DNA of 27,199 nucleotides from Clostridia bacterium (GTDB lineage: Bacteria; Bacillota; Clostridia; Christensenellales; QALW01): positions 1 to 27,199 of the forward strand of contig CAAGID010000022.1 of the NCBI GenBank assembly GCA_900769815.1, given 5' to 3'. The notes beneath the pieces were generated by a model. That model worked only from the letters and a program-made list of their open reading frames with translations, was not told the DNA's origin and searched no databases. The translations under genes and the position numbers were made by a program. Each line of letters opens with the position of its first letter. The first letter of the stretch is position 1. This document shows positions 19,984-27,199 of this stretch, piece after piece.

Positions 19984-21247
19984 TTTTCTCCTGTCCTTGA
20001 CCTGAAGGAATATAATATTTCTTATCCTTTAATTCACTTGGCATATACTGTTGCTCAACAAAATGATTGGGAAAATCGTGTGGATAGAGATATCCTACGC
20101 CCCTGCCTAATTTTTCGTGACCTGAATAATGGGAATCACATAAATGCTCAGGCACCGTAACGTTTACTCTTGCATCAGCCTTGGCTCCTTCAAGAGCCAT
20201 TACAACTGAATTACTCTTCGGTGCACGGCAAATGTATATTATTGCCTGAGTTAATGCCAATGAGCATTCAGGATAGCCTAACTTTTCAACTGCATTTAGG
20301 GCACAGGTTGCCTGCACAAGAGCCATAGGGTCGGCAATACCCACGTCTTCGGAGGCGTGTGCAATCATACGCCGAGCAATAATTCTTGGGTCAGCCCCGC
20401 CCTCAATCATCTTCATTGCCCAGAAAACGCCTGCATCAGGGTCAGAGCCTCGAAGAGACTTACAAAAAGCTGAAAGCATATCATAAAAAAGACTCTCGTC
20501 CATATGAATAACGGGCTTTTGGATAGATTCCTCAGCAACAGAAATATCAATAGTTATCTTGCCCATATTATCAGGCTTCGTGGTTAAAACTGCCAGCTCA
20601 AGAGCATTTAAAGCACTTCTTACGTCGCCCGAAGAATTTATAACAATATGCTCCATTGCATCTTGAGATAAAGTAATATCCATATTTCCGTAGCCTCTTT
20701 CCTTATCGGAAAGAGCCATTAAAATTGCCTTTTTAATATCGTCCTTGCTTAAGTGCTTGAACTCAAAAATTCTGCACCTTGATACAAGAGCACGGGTAAG
20801 AGAAATATATGGATTTTCCGTAGTTGAGCCTATTAAACGAATAGTGCCGTTTTCAAGAGCAGGCAAAAGAGCATCTGACTGTGCCTTTGACCAGCGATGG
20901 CATTCATCCAATAATAAAAAGGTTGCCTTACCGTAAAGCCTCTGTCTTTCCTCTGCTTCCTTTATAATTTCGCGGACTTCAGGCACCCCTGCCGTAACTG
21001 CATTTAACTTTTCAAAGTGTGCAGAGCAGGTCTTTGCCACAATAGAAGCAAGACTGGTCTTGCCTACACCGGGAGGGCCGTAGAAAATACAGCTTGAAAG
21101 CCTGTCCGCTTCAATAGCACGTCTTAAAAGCTTATTTTTGCCTACAATATGCTCCTGCCCGAAAAACTGGTCAAAGTTAGTAGGACGCATTCTTTCTGCT
21201 AAAGGTGCGTTACTATTCTCTTTTGCAAGTGAAAAAAGGTCGTACAT
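19976..21247 (-). CDS. rarA: Replication-associated recombination protein A (RarA/MgsA AAA+ ATPase)
   Basis: A 423-residue AAA+ ATPase of the RarA/MgsA/WRNIP1 family, acting at stalled replication forks. PLAERMRPTNFDQFFGQEHI opens the domain. Walker A is GPPGVGKTS (about residues 58-66), Walker B is FLLLDECHRWSKAQ (about 109-122, with Cys-His-Arg-Trp in place of the commoner Ile-His-Arg-Phe), and sensor 1 is GSTTENP. The C-terminal half carries the tetramerisation region with DPDAGVFWAMKMIEGGADPR and YLYPHDFPNHFV. The length is normal. Its ATG directly follows the prmA stop codon (TAAATG) with GGAGAA just upstream. Confidence 0.95.
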   Translation of the reverse strand: MYDLFSLAKENSNAPLAERMRPTNFDQFFGQEHIVGKNKLLRRAIEADRLSSCIFYGPPGVGKTSLASIVAKTCSAHFEKLNAVTAGVPEVREIIKEAEERQRLYGKATFLLLDECHRWSKAQSDALLPALENGTIRLIGSTTENPYISLTRALVSRCRIFEFKHLSKDDIKKAILMALSDKERGYGNMDITLSQDAMEHIVINSSGDVRSALNALELAVLTTKPDNMGKITIDISVAEESIQKPVIHMDESLFYDMLSAFCKSLRGSDPDAGVFWAMKMIEGGADPRIIARRMIAHASEDVGIADPMALVQATCALNAVEKLGYPECSLALTQAIIYICRAPKSNSVVMALEGAKADARVNVTVPEHLCDSHYSGHEKLGRGVGYLYPHDFPNHFVEQQYMPSELKDKKYYIPSGQGQEKNG

Positions 21248-22177
21248 TTATTTTCTCCACACAAATGCCGTCCATTCGCCTAAGGAAAGACGGTGTATTT
21301 TTTCAAAGCCTACACTTGAAATTTTTTCTTCAACCTCGTCAGCACGCTCATTTATAATGCCCGAGGTTATGTAAATGCCATTATCGTTTAAATGCTCTTT
21401 TGCCGAGGGTGCAAGAACCATAACAGCATCAGCAATAATGTTTGCTACGATTACATCAACCTTGCCAAAGAAGTTTTCCAATAAATTTCCGCAAACAACC
21501 TCAATATCAAAGTTTGCATCTTTAACGTTCTTCTGTGCAACCTTTACCGCTTCAGCATCAATATCAATGGCTTTAACGCTCTTTGCACCAAGTAAATATG
21601 CACACATTGCCAATATTCCCGTGCCGCAGCCAACGTCCATTACTGTTTTGCCCTTTTCAACGTATTGTTCCAAAAAGCCGATGCACATTTTCGTCGTTTC
21701 GTGACTGCCTGTACCGAACGCCGCACCGGGGTCAAGCTCAAGTACGATATCACCTTCCTGTTTTTCATATTCTTCCCAGGTAGGCTTGATAACTATTTTC
21801 TCTGCAGGCTTAAAGGGCTTGTAAAACTTCTTCCACGTTTCGCCCCAGTTTTCATCCTTAATATTTTCAACTATAATCTCAAGACTTCCCCAATTAAAAT
21901 CAGGAGCATTTTCCTTTAAATTATTTACGTTTTCCTTAACGAAATCTCCCGCCCAGGTTTCCGTTTCTTGAGCAAATCCCCGAACTAAAACTTCGTCCTC
22001 GTAATTTTCTAATAATTCCTCGTCAATGTAGTCCCACTCCTCTTTAGGACGGTTATAGTTTTTTATATCCTGCTTGTCTTCAATTATTACCCCGCCCTCA
22101 GATACGTTTGCCAATACCTCAGATATTGCATCCGCACCTTCGGTGGTTGTTTTGACTGTTATTCTTATCCAATCCAT
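21248..22177 (-). CDS. prmA: Ribosomal protein L11 methyltransferase PrmA
   Basis: A 309-residue SAM-dependent methyltransferase that modifies ribosomal protein L11. The N-terminal alpha/beta domain (about 1-110) is followed by the linker PTWEEY. The methyltransferase fold has LDPGAAFGTGSHETT (about 167-181), motif I DVGCGTGILAMCA (about 199-211), ALTID-like AIDIDAEAV, and the NIIAD substrate-loop motif. I chose the ATG at 22177 because GGAGATAG is placed correctly before it; the 17-residue upstream extension is unlike the family. It directly precedes rarA with no gap. Confidence 0.95.
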   Translation of the reverse strand: MDWIRITVKTTTEGADAISEVLANVSEGGVIIEDKQDIKNYNRPKEEWDYIDEELLENYEDEVLVRGFAQETETWAGDFVKENVNNLKENAPDFNWGSLEIIVENIKDENWGETWKKFYKPFKPAEKIVIKPTWEEYEKQEGDIVLELDPGAAFGTGSHETTKMCIGFLEQYVEKGKTVMDVGCGTGILAMCAYLLGAKSVKAIDIDAEAVKVAQKNVKDANFDIEVVCGNLLENFFGKVDVIVANIIADAVMVLAPSAKEHLNDNGIYITSGIINERADEVEEKISSVGFEKIHRLSLGEWTAFVWRK

Positions 22178-22251
22178 TTTACTATCTCCTAATTTGTTGT
22201 TACCAGACATTCCGTTTATCGTGAACATCAGAAAATCTTAAATTTTTTTTT

Positions 22252-22375
22252 AGAGTGCAAGAAAATTCACAAATCAGGTAAATAAGCGATTAAAGGCGAG
22301 GGAGTTTACAATATAGTAAATGACCGAGACTTTATATCGTTTATGAACCGCAGTTGTGAAGATTTCTTTTGCTCT
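22252..22375. repeat. Dispersed palindromic element, most complete copy (copy B)
   Basis: The left arm (22252-22309) and right arm (22316-22375) are imperfect reverse complements across almost 60 bases around a six-base loop (AATATA). The innermost pairs are GTTTAC/GTAAAT and the outermost are AGAG/CTCT; in between TTCACAA pairs with TTGTGAA and CGAT-TAAAG with CTTTATATCG. The core GAGGGAGTTTAC ... GTAAATGACCGA is shared with both window ends. It overlaps the stop codon of the SDR gene and separates it from prmA. Confidence 0.85.
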
Positions 22376-23072
22376 ACCCCGTAAATCCACCATCAACCTT
22401 TATAACTTCCCCCGTAATATAGTCGCCCTTTTCCGCTAAAAACAGACAAAGCTCAGCAACTTCCTGAGGTGTGCCGAAGCGTTTTAAGGGAATTTCATTT
22501 ATAAGCTCTTCTCTGTCTTTTTCTGATAAATGCTCGTTCATTTTCGATTCAATTACACCTGGGCAAATGCAGTTTACGTTTATATTTGAATATTCCTTTG
22601 CTACTGCTTTTGTAAAGCCAATAATTCCTGCCTTTGAGGCTGAATATGCCGCCTCGCAGGAAGCCCCCGATATACCCCAGATGCTTGAAATATTTATAAT
22701 TTTGCCCTCGGAATACATCATATCGCTTAAAACACACTTAGTAGTATTAAATACTCCTGTAAGATTAGTATCAATAATCCTCTGCCACTCATTTACAGAA
22801 GTATCTATAACCATTTTTATAAGCTGTATGCCTGCGTTATTTATTAAGACGTCAACTTTACCGTACATTTCACGTGCAACAGTGAACATATTTTCAACAG
22901 AAGCAAAATCGCTAACGTCGCATTGCACCTTTATGCCCGAAACTTCCTTTAAAAGCTCGTCTGCTATATCTTCATTTTTATTATACTGAATTACAACGTT
23001 ATAGTCCTTAAAAGCCCTGACTATTGCCTGACCTATATCTCCCGTTGCACCTGTAACTAAAACGGTTTTCAT
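22374..23072 (-). CDS. SDR family oxidoreductase, FabG-like
   Basis: A 232-residue classical short-chain dehydrogenase/reductase, similar in layout to 3-oxoacyl-ACP reductase FabG. The NAD(P)-binding TGATGDIGQAI lies at residues 7-17, followed by NNAG near residue 79. The catalytic Ser is in NISSIWGISGAS and the Tyr/Lys pair is in YSASKAG. The end GDYITGEVIKVDGGF is the standard FabG-type C terminus. The ATG at 23072 is chosen over 23189 because AAGGGAG lies 8 bases before it and because the longer form would overlap tcdA deeply. It overlaps tcdA by 4 bp. The substrate is unknown; no fatty-acid genes adjoin. Confidence 0.9.
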   Translation of the reverse strand: MKTVLVTGATGDIGQAIVRAFKDYNVVIQYNKNEDIADELLKEVSGIKVQCDVSDFASVENMFTVAREMYGKVDVLINNAGIQLIKMVIDTSVNEWQRIIDTNLTGVFNTTKCVLSDMMYSEGKIINISSIWGISGASCEAAYSASKAGIIGFTKAVAKEYSNINVNCICPGVIESKMNEHLSEKDREELINEIPLKRFGTPQEVAELCLFLAEKGDYITGEVIKVDGGFTG

Positions 23073-23731
23073 TTTATCAACTCCCTTATAACGTAGGATG
23101 CCATTAAAAGCCCCGCGCAAGACGGCACAAAGGAAATGCTTGCAGGCACACCCTCGGTTTTTATGCTTTCTTCCTTTGAATATACGCAAGGCAAATCATA
23201 TATTCCCTCTTTCTTTAAAAGAGTGCGCACCTTTTTAGCCAAAGGACAGTATGAAGTATCCTTTATATCGGCAATTTCCAATTTTTCGGGGCATATTTTA
23301 TTACCCGTACCCAGTGCCGAAATTATTTTTACGTTTTCTTCCTTTGCGCATTTTATTAAATGGATTTTTGATTTTACCGAGTCAATACAATCAACTATAA
23401 AATTATATTCCGTAAAATCAATTTCAGTGTTTTCATCATAGAATATGGGCATTACCGTAACGTTGCATTGAGGGTTTATATCAAGAATACGTTCTTTAAC
23501 AACGTCAGTTTTTAATTTACCCACCGTTGAATTAAGTGCAATAAGCTGTCTGTTTATGTTGCTTTCAGAAACCGAATCATTATCTACTACTGTGATATTT
23601 GAAATTCCTGCACGGACCAATGCCTCAATTGCGTAACTGCCTACACCGCCTGCACCAAAGACGATGATATTGGCTTTTTTAAGTTTTTCCATGCTTTCTT
23701 TGCCGATAAGCTTTTCAGTTCTACTAAACAC
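23069..23731 (-). CDS. tcdA: tRNA threonylcarbamoyladenosine dehydratase (TcdA/CsdL, ThiF fold)
   Basis: A 220-residue protein of the E1-like ThiF/MoeB superfamily, TcdA branch, which cyclises t6A37 in tRNA using ATP. FSRTEKLIGKESMEKL at the start and VFGAGGVGSYAIEALVRAGI (about residues 24-43), with the nucleotide-binding Gly-rich loop, are diagnostic. NINRQLIAL (about 58-66) and DCIDSVKSKIHLI (about 114-126) complete the adenylation site. The start is a GTG with a weak GGGG upstream; it matches the family's usual N terminus. It is first in the minus-strand run and its -10 box is at 23759-23764. Confidence 0.9.
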   Translation of the reverse strand: MFSRTEKLIGKESMEKLKKANIIVFGAGGVGSYAIEALVRAGISNITVVDNDSVSESNINRQLIALNSTVGKLKTDVVKERILDINPQCNVTVMPIFYDENTEIDFTEYNFIVDCIDSVKSKIHLIKCAKEENVKIISALGTGNKICPEKLEIADIKDTSYCPLAKKVRTLLKKEGIYDLPCVYSKEESIKTEGVPASISFVPSCAGLLMASYVIRELIK

Positions 23732-23758
23732 AACAGTACCCCAAAATAAATTTTATAT

Positions 23759-23766
23759 ATTATATC
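23759..23766 (-). promoter_or_regulatory. Extended -10 promoter of the tcdA run
   Basis: On the minus strand TGATATAAT gives an extended -10 (TATAAT at 23759-23764) 28 bases before the GTG start. No good -35 is evident. Confidence 0.55.
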
Positions 23767-23830
23767 ACATAATCTATATTATTTAAAGCACTTTTTCACT
23801 TAAAATTCATACAAATATTGCTGATAGTAT

Positions 23831-23838
23831 GATATAAT
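23831..23838 (+). promoter_or_regulatory. Extended -10 promoter of the ABC transporter gene
   Basis: TGATATAAT, with TATAAT at 23833-23838, lies 20 bases before the ATG, and GAGGTGG lies between. No clear -35 stands at the right distance, fitting an extended -10 promoter. Confidence 0.6.
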
Positions 23839-23858
23839 ACAAAACGAGGTGGAAAAAA

Positions 23859-26800
23859 ATGTTATTATTAAAAAATATAAAGAAGAGTTATTCAAGCGGT
23901 GACAACGTTGTAAACGCCCTTGATGACGTTTCATTGGCTTTTAGAAAAAACGAGTTTGTTGCTATTTTGGGGCCTTCGGGAAGCGGTAAAACCACACTTT
24001 TAAATATAGTGGGCGGTCTTGACCAATATACATCAGGCGACCTTATTATCAACGGCAAATCAACAAAGAAATTTAAGGATAGCGATTGGGATACTTACCG
24101 CAACCATTCAGTTGGCTTCGTGTTCCAGAGCTATAACCTTATTCCCCACCAAAGCGTGCTTTCAAACGTAGAGCTTGCCCTTACCTTGACGGGTGTTTCT
24201 AAAAAAATTCGCAGAGAAAAAGCGCGTCAGGCTTTAATTAAGGTAGGTTTAGAGGACCAATTACACAAAAAGCCCAATCAGATGTCAGGCGGACAAATGC
24301 AGAGAGTTGCTATTGCCCGAGCATTGGTAAACGACCCCGATATTCTGCTTGCTGACGAGCCTACAGGTGCATTAGATTCAGCAACAAGCGTACAGATTAT
24401 GGAGCTTTTAAAGGAGGTTTCAAAGGACCGCCTTGTTATAATGGTTACCCATAACCCCGAGCTTGCCGATATTTATGCAAACCGCACCGTAAAATTAAAG
24501 GACGGCAAAATCGTTTCCGATACCAATCCCTTTGACGGCGTTGAGGAGGAAGATAAAAAAGAGAAAATAGTAAAGCCTTCAATGAGTCTTTTTACTGCAC
24601 TTTCTCTTTCCTTAAATAACTTAATGACTAAAAAGGCAAGAACCTTTTTAACGAGCTTTGCAGGTTCTATCGGTATTATCGGTATTGCACTTATCCTCGC
24701 CCTTTCAAGCGGCGTTAACGCATATATCAATCAGGTGCAGGAGGAAACCTTATCCTCATACCCCATACAGATTATGGCTGAACAGATGGATATGACCAGC
24801 CTTATAACCAATCTTATGGGTTCAGAGGAAAAGAGCCACCAGCACGACCGTGATAACGTTCACGTTTCTTCCGTAATGTATGACCTCGCTAACACTATGA
24901 ACAGTTCCAAGGTTATTACCAACGACCTTAAAAGTTTAAAGGAACATTTTGAAAGCGGAAAAACAAATATAAAAGACCACGTTCGCACAATACAGTATCT
25001 TTATTCCGTGCCTATGAATATCTATGCAAAAACGCCTGAGGGCGAGTATCAGAAATCTGATATTATGGAGGTTTTCACTTCTCTTGCAGGAGATTCAATG
25101 AATCAGATGTCCACCACAAGCGTTATGGGACAGATGTCTTCAGGCTTTTCAAGTTATAACACATGGGCCGAGCTTCTTCCCGGCAAAAACGGAGAGCTTA
25201 TTTCTGAAATTACCCTTGAGCAGTACGATAAAATCTACGGTGAATGGCCTACCGACAAAACGGGTCTGGTACTTGTTTTAGACAAAAACAACGAGATTAC
25301 CGATATTACGTTGCACGCATTAGGTCTTGTTTCAACTGAAAAGCTTATGTCAGATACCATTGCCGCACAAAGAGGCGATGAGGTTTTACAGGAAACAAAA
25401 AGCTATACCTACAAAGAAATTACTGAGATTCCCTTTAAGATAATTGCCTCCTCAGATTATTATGCTGATACTGATTCTGACGGCATTTACGAGGATATTT
25501 CCGAAAACCAAGACTCAATGGACGTTATCATTTCAAAAGGCCTTGACCTTAAGATTTCCTGTATTGTCCGTCCTAAGGAGGATGCCAACGTATCTTCAGG
25601 CGGAGCCGCCCTTTTCTATACTCACGCATTAACTGAATATCTTATTGATTACACCAACGTATCGGAAATTAAAAAGGCACAGGATGAAAACAAGGATATT
25701 GATATTTTTACAGGGCTCCCCTTTGTTTCCGATGAAGAAGATGCACCCACTTTAGAGGCAAAAGCCAACGAAATGAAAACGTATTTTGCATCTCTTCCCC
25801 CCGATAAAAAAGCGGAGATGTATGAAAAAATTCTTTCCGTGCCCGACAGTAAAGTGCTTAATGAAACAGTAACACAGTATATGGCACAGTACCCCGACCG
25901 TGCCTCTCTTGAAAAAATGATTTACGAGCAGTATTCAACGGCAGCAGGCATTGACGAAGATTCCATTAAAACCTTTATTTCAGAATATACTGACGAGGAA
26001 TTAAGAAAAATGGTTGAAGATTCTATCCGTCAGATGCTTATTTTAGAGCAAGAGGAAACTGCTAAAAAAATGGCGGAAACGGTAATTTTAACTCCTACTG
26101 CTGAAGAGCTTCAGCCCTTTATGGCACAAATTTTAAAAAATCTTCCCGACCGCACCGCAAAAACGGGCTACATTATTAAAAACTATACTGAAAAAACCTC
26201 AATGAGTCAGGCAAGCGTAATGCAGTTTTTAATGACAAAAACCGATGCCGAGATTGATGCTATGGTAAACGTAATAGCAGCTGAAGATGCCGCTAAGCTT
26301 TACGCACCCTATGCAGGCAAGGACGTTAAAGCCTCCGTTATTAAACTTGCCAACGCCTTTGATGCTTATTATCCTGTTTTATCTGATGAAAGACTCGTTG
26401 AAGCTTATGATACCTGTATGCCCGCTAAGGTTTCCTCATCAACCTTAAAGGATAACCTTAAAATCATAGGTGCTGCAGATATTACTTCCCCCTCATCAAT
26501 TAACATTTACGTTTCAACCTTTGCCGATAAGGACGTTATAAAACAAATTATTTCTGATTATAATAAAGACCTTCCTGAGGATGACAAAATAACTTATACT
26601 GACCTTGTTGCCGTAATTATGTCATCAGTTACCACCATTATCAATGCAATTACTTACGTTTTAATTGCCTTCGTTTCAATTTCACTTGTGGTATCTTCAA
26701 TTATGATAGGTATTATCACTTATATTTCAGTTCTTGAAAGAACAAAGGAAATCGGTATTTTGCGTGCAATCGGTGCATCCAAGAAGGACGTTTCCCGCGT

Positions 26801-27053
26801 GTTCAATGCCGAAACGCTGATTATCGGCTTTACTTCAGGCTTAATGGGTATTTTATTTACTGTGCTTATATGTATCCCCGCAAACCTTATTATCCGTGCA
26901 GTAACGGGCATTCCCACACTTACTGCCTACCTCCCCTGGCAGGGTGCAGTAGTACTGCTTTTAATAAGTATGTTCTTAACCCTTATTGCAGGTCTTTTCC
27001 CTGCAAAGCTTGCAGCAAAGAAAGACCCCGTGGTTGCACTTCGTTCTGAATAA
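23859..27053 (+). CDS. Fused ABC transporter ATPase/FtsX-type permease with large extracytoplasmic domain
   Basis: A 1,064-residue protein combining both halves of a MacB/LolCDE-like (type VII) ABC transporter. Residues 1 to about 225 are the ATPase: Walker A GPSGSGKTT (about 39), signature MSGGQMQRVAIARAL (about 142) and Walker B ILLADEPTGALD (about 162). A first membrane helix lies at about 262-285. About 630 extracytoplasmic residues follow (about 286-920), rich in charged and helical segments. The C terminus has three membrane helices of the FtsX family with SVLERTKEIGILRAIGASKKDV between them. Such proteins couple ATP hydrolysis to mechanical work on the outer face (lipoprotein or peptide handling, peptide-antibiotic resistance, cell-wall enzyme control) rather than classic transport. 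GAGGTGG precedes the ATG. It is a single gene; no partner is adjacent. Confidence 0.93.
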   Translation: MLLLKNIKKSYSSGDNVVNALDDVSLAFRKNEFVAILGPSGSGKTTLLNIVGGLDQYTSGDLIINGKSTKKFKDSDWDTYRNHSVGFVFQSYNLIPHQSVLSNVELALTLTGVSKKIRREKARQALIKVGLEDQLHKKPNQMSGGQMQRVAIARALVNDPDILLADEPTGALDSATSVQIMELLKEVSKDRLVIMVTHNPELADIYANRTVKLKDGKIVSDTNPFDGVEEEDKKEKIVKPSMSLFTALSLSLNNLMTKKARTFLTSFAGSIGIIGIALILALSSGVNAYINQVQEETLSSYPIQIMAEQMDMTSLITNLMGSEEKSHQHDRDNVHVSSVMYDLANTMNSSKVITNDLKSLKEHFESGKTNIKDHVRTIQYLYSVPMNIYAKTPEGEYQKSDIMEVFTSLAGDSMNQMSTTSVMGQMSSGFSSYNTWAELLPGKNGELISEITLEQYDKIYGEWPTDKTGLVLVLDKNNEITDITLHALGLVSTEKLMSDTIAAQRGDEVLQETKSYTYKEITEIPFKIIASSDYYADTDSDGIYEDISENQDSMDVIISKGLDLKISCIVRPKEDANVSSGGAALFYTHALTEYLIDYTNVSEIKKAQDENKDIDIFTGLPFVSDEEDAPTLEAKANEMKTYFASLPPDKKAEMYEKILSVPDSKVLNETVTQYMAQYPDRASLEKMIYEQYSTAAGIDEDSIKTFISEYTDEELRKMVEDSIRQMLILEQEETAKKMAETVILTPTAEELQPFMAQILKNLPDRTAKTGYIIKNYTEKTSMSQASVMQFLMTKTDAEIDAMVNVIAAEDAAKLYAPYAGKDVKASVIKLANAFDAYYPVLSDERLVEAYDTCMPAKVSSSTLKDNLKIIGAADITSPSSINIYVSTFADKDVIKQIISDYNKDLPEDDKITYTDLVAVIMSSVTTIINAITYVLIAFVSISLVVSSIMIGIITYISVLERTKEIGILRAIGASKKDVSRVFNAETLIIGFTSGLMGILFTVLICIPANLIIRAVTGIPTLTAYLPWQGAVVLLLISMFLTLIAGLFPAKLAAKKDPVVALRSE

Positions 27054-27054
27054 C

Positions 27055-27107
27055 AAAAAAGTCCTACATTGCGTAGGACTCCAGTCTGCTGACAAAGTCG
27101 GCAGACT
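27055..27107 (+). terminator. Two successive hairpins after the ABC transporter gene
   Basis: AGTCCTAC (27060-27067) pairs with GTAGGACT (27073-27080), and AGTCTGC (27083-27089) pairs with GCAGACT (27101-27107). Neither is followed by a convincing T run, so termination would be weak or need a factor. Confidence 0.5.
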
Positions 27108-27110
27108 GCC

Positions 27111-27199
27111 AGAGTTCGAGAAACCCTTGCAAGTCAAGGCGCAGAACTTGCAAAAGAGGGAGTTTACACAGACGTAAATGACCGAATTTTGCAAGTGAA
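27111..27199. repeat. Dispersed palindromic element, left part (copy C)
   Basis: AGAGTTCGAGAAA at 27111 aligns with the left edge of copies A and B, and the arm ends in the shared core GAGGGAGTTTAC (27156-27167), loop ACAGAC, GTAAATGACCGA. CTTGCAAAA and TTTTGCAAG flank the core as a perfect inverted repeat. The last 45 bases equal the first 45 of the window. The element is cut by the window end. It lies 57 bases after the ABC transporter stop codon. Confidence 0.8.

Noticed and set aside
22178..22228. Upstream start for PrmA
   Set aside because: The extra 17 residues do not resemble the family and the RBS fits the ATG at 22177.
23073..23189. Upstream start for the SDR
   Set aside because: It would add 39 residues before the Rossmann motif and overlap tcdA; a correct RBS precedes 23072.
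1..27199. Circular plasmid of about 27 kb
   Set aside because: The terminal 45-bp overlap is part of a dispersed palindrome and the gene content is chromosomal, so a repeat-induced end is more likely; kept only as a finding to check.

Overview
This AT-rich, gene-dense window looks like chromosome from an anaerobic, spore-capable (or recently spore-capable) member of the Clostridia, probably an uncultured gut lineage. Evidence is the cotJABC spore/manganese-catalase operon, pyruvate formate-lyase with its activase, an ECF transporter core next to truA, consensus TTGACA/TATAAT promoters and strong AGGAGG-type ribosome binding sites. I could run no searches; families are named from motifs and recalled homologues.

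Layout. (1) 1-3360: a minus-strand surface-polysaccharide pair (membrane-anchored UDP-sugar 4,6-dehydratase plus VanZ-like protein) and an HpcH/HpaI-type aldolase. (2) 3558-9755: a cotJABC operon on the minus strand whose cotJC is cut in two by a 5.2-kb integrative mobilizable element. The element carries a large serine recombinase, a MobV-type relaxase, a candidate oriT and several small cargo genes. Its ends share TAGGTA, and joining the flanks there restores an in-frame 191-codon cotJC. (3) 9852-11145: tRNA-Ser(GGA), then a 170-bp array of small palindromes ending at the promoter of an S23-like four-helix-bundle gene, which overlaps a NUDIX gene. (4) 11205-14320: a ZTP (pfl-motif) riboswitch controlling pflB-pflA. 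(5) 14321-16427: a Fic-domain protein and a lipoprotein. (6) 16764-23731: a tightly packed minus-strand run tcdA - SDR - prmA - rarA - ecfA1 - ecfA2 - ecfT - truA. (7) 23859-27053: a MacB/FtsX-like ABC transporter with ATPase and permease fused and a very large extracytoplasmic domain.

Three things stand out. First, the mobile element sits in cotJC in a geometry like the skin element of sigK, so excision could switch a sporulation gene back on. Second, there are two palindrome arrays, one forming the upstream boundary of the S23-like/NUDIX pair. Third, a family of about 120-bp imperfect palindromes (four copies or part-copies) sits just 3' of stop codons. One subfamily forms both window ends as an exact 45-bp direct repeat, so the window may be a contig that broke, or was falsely circularised, at a repeat.
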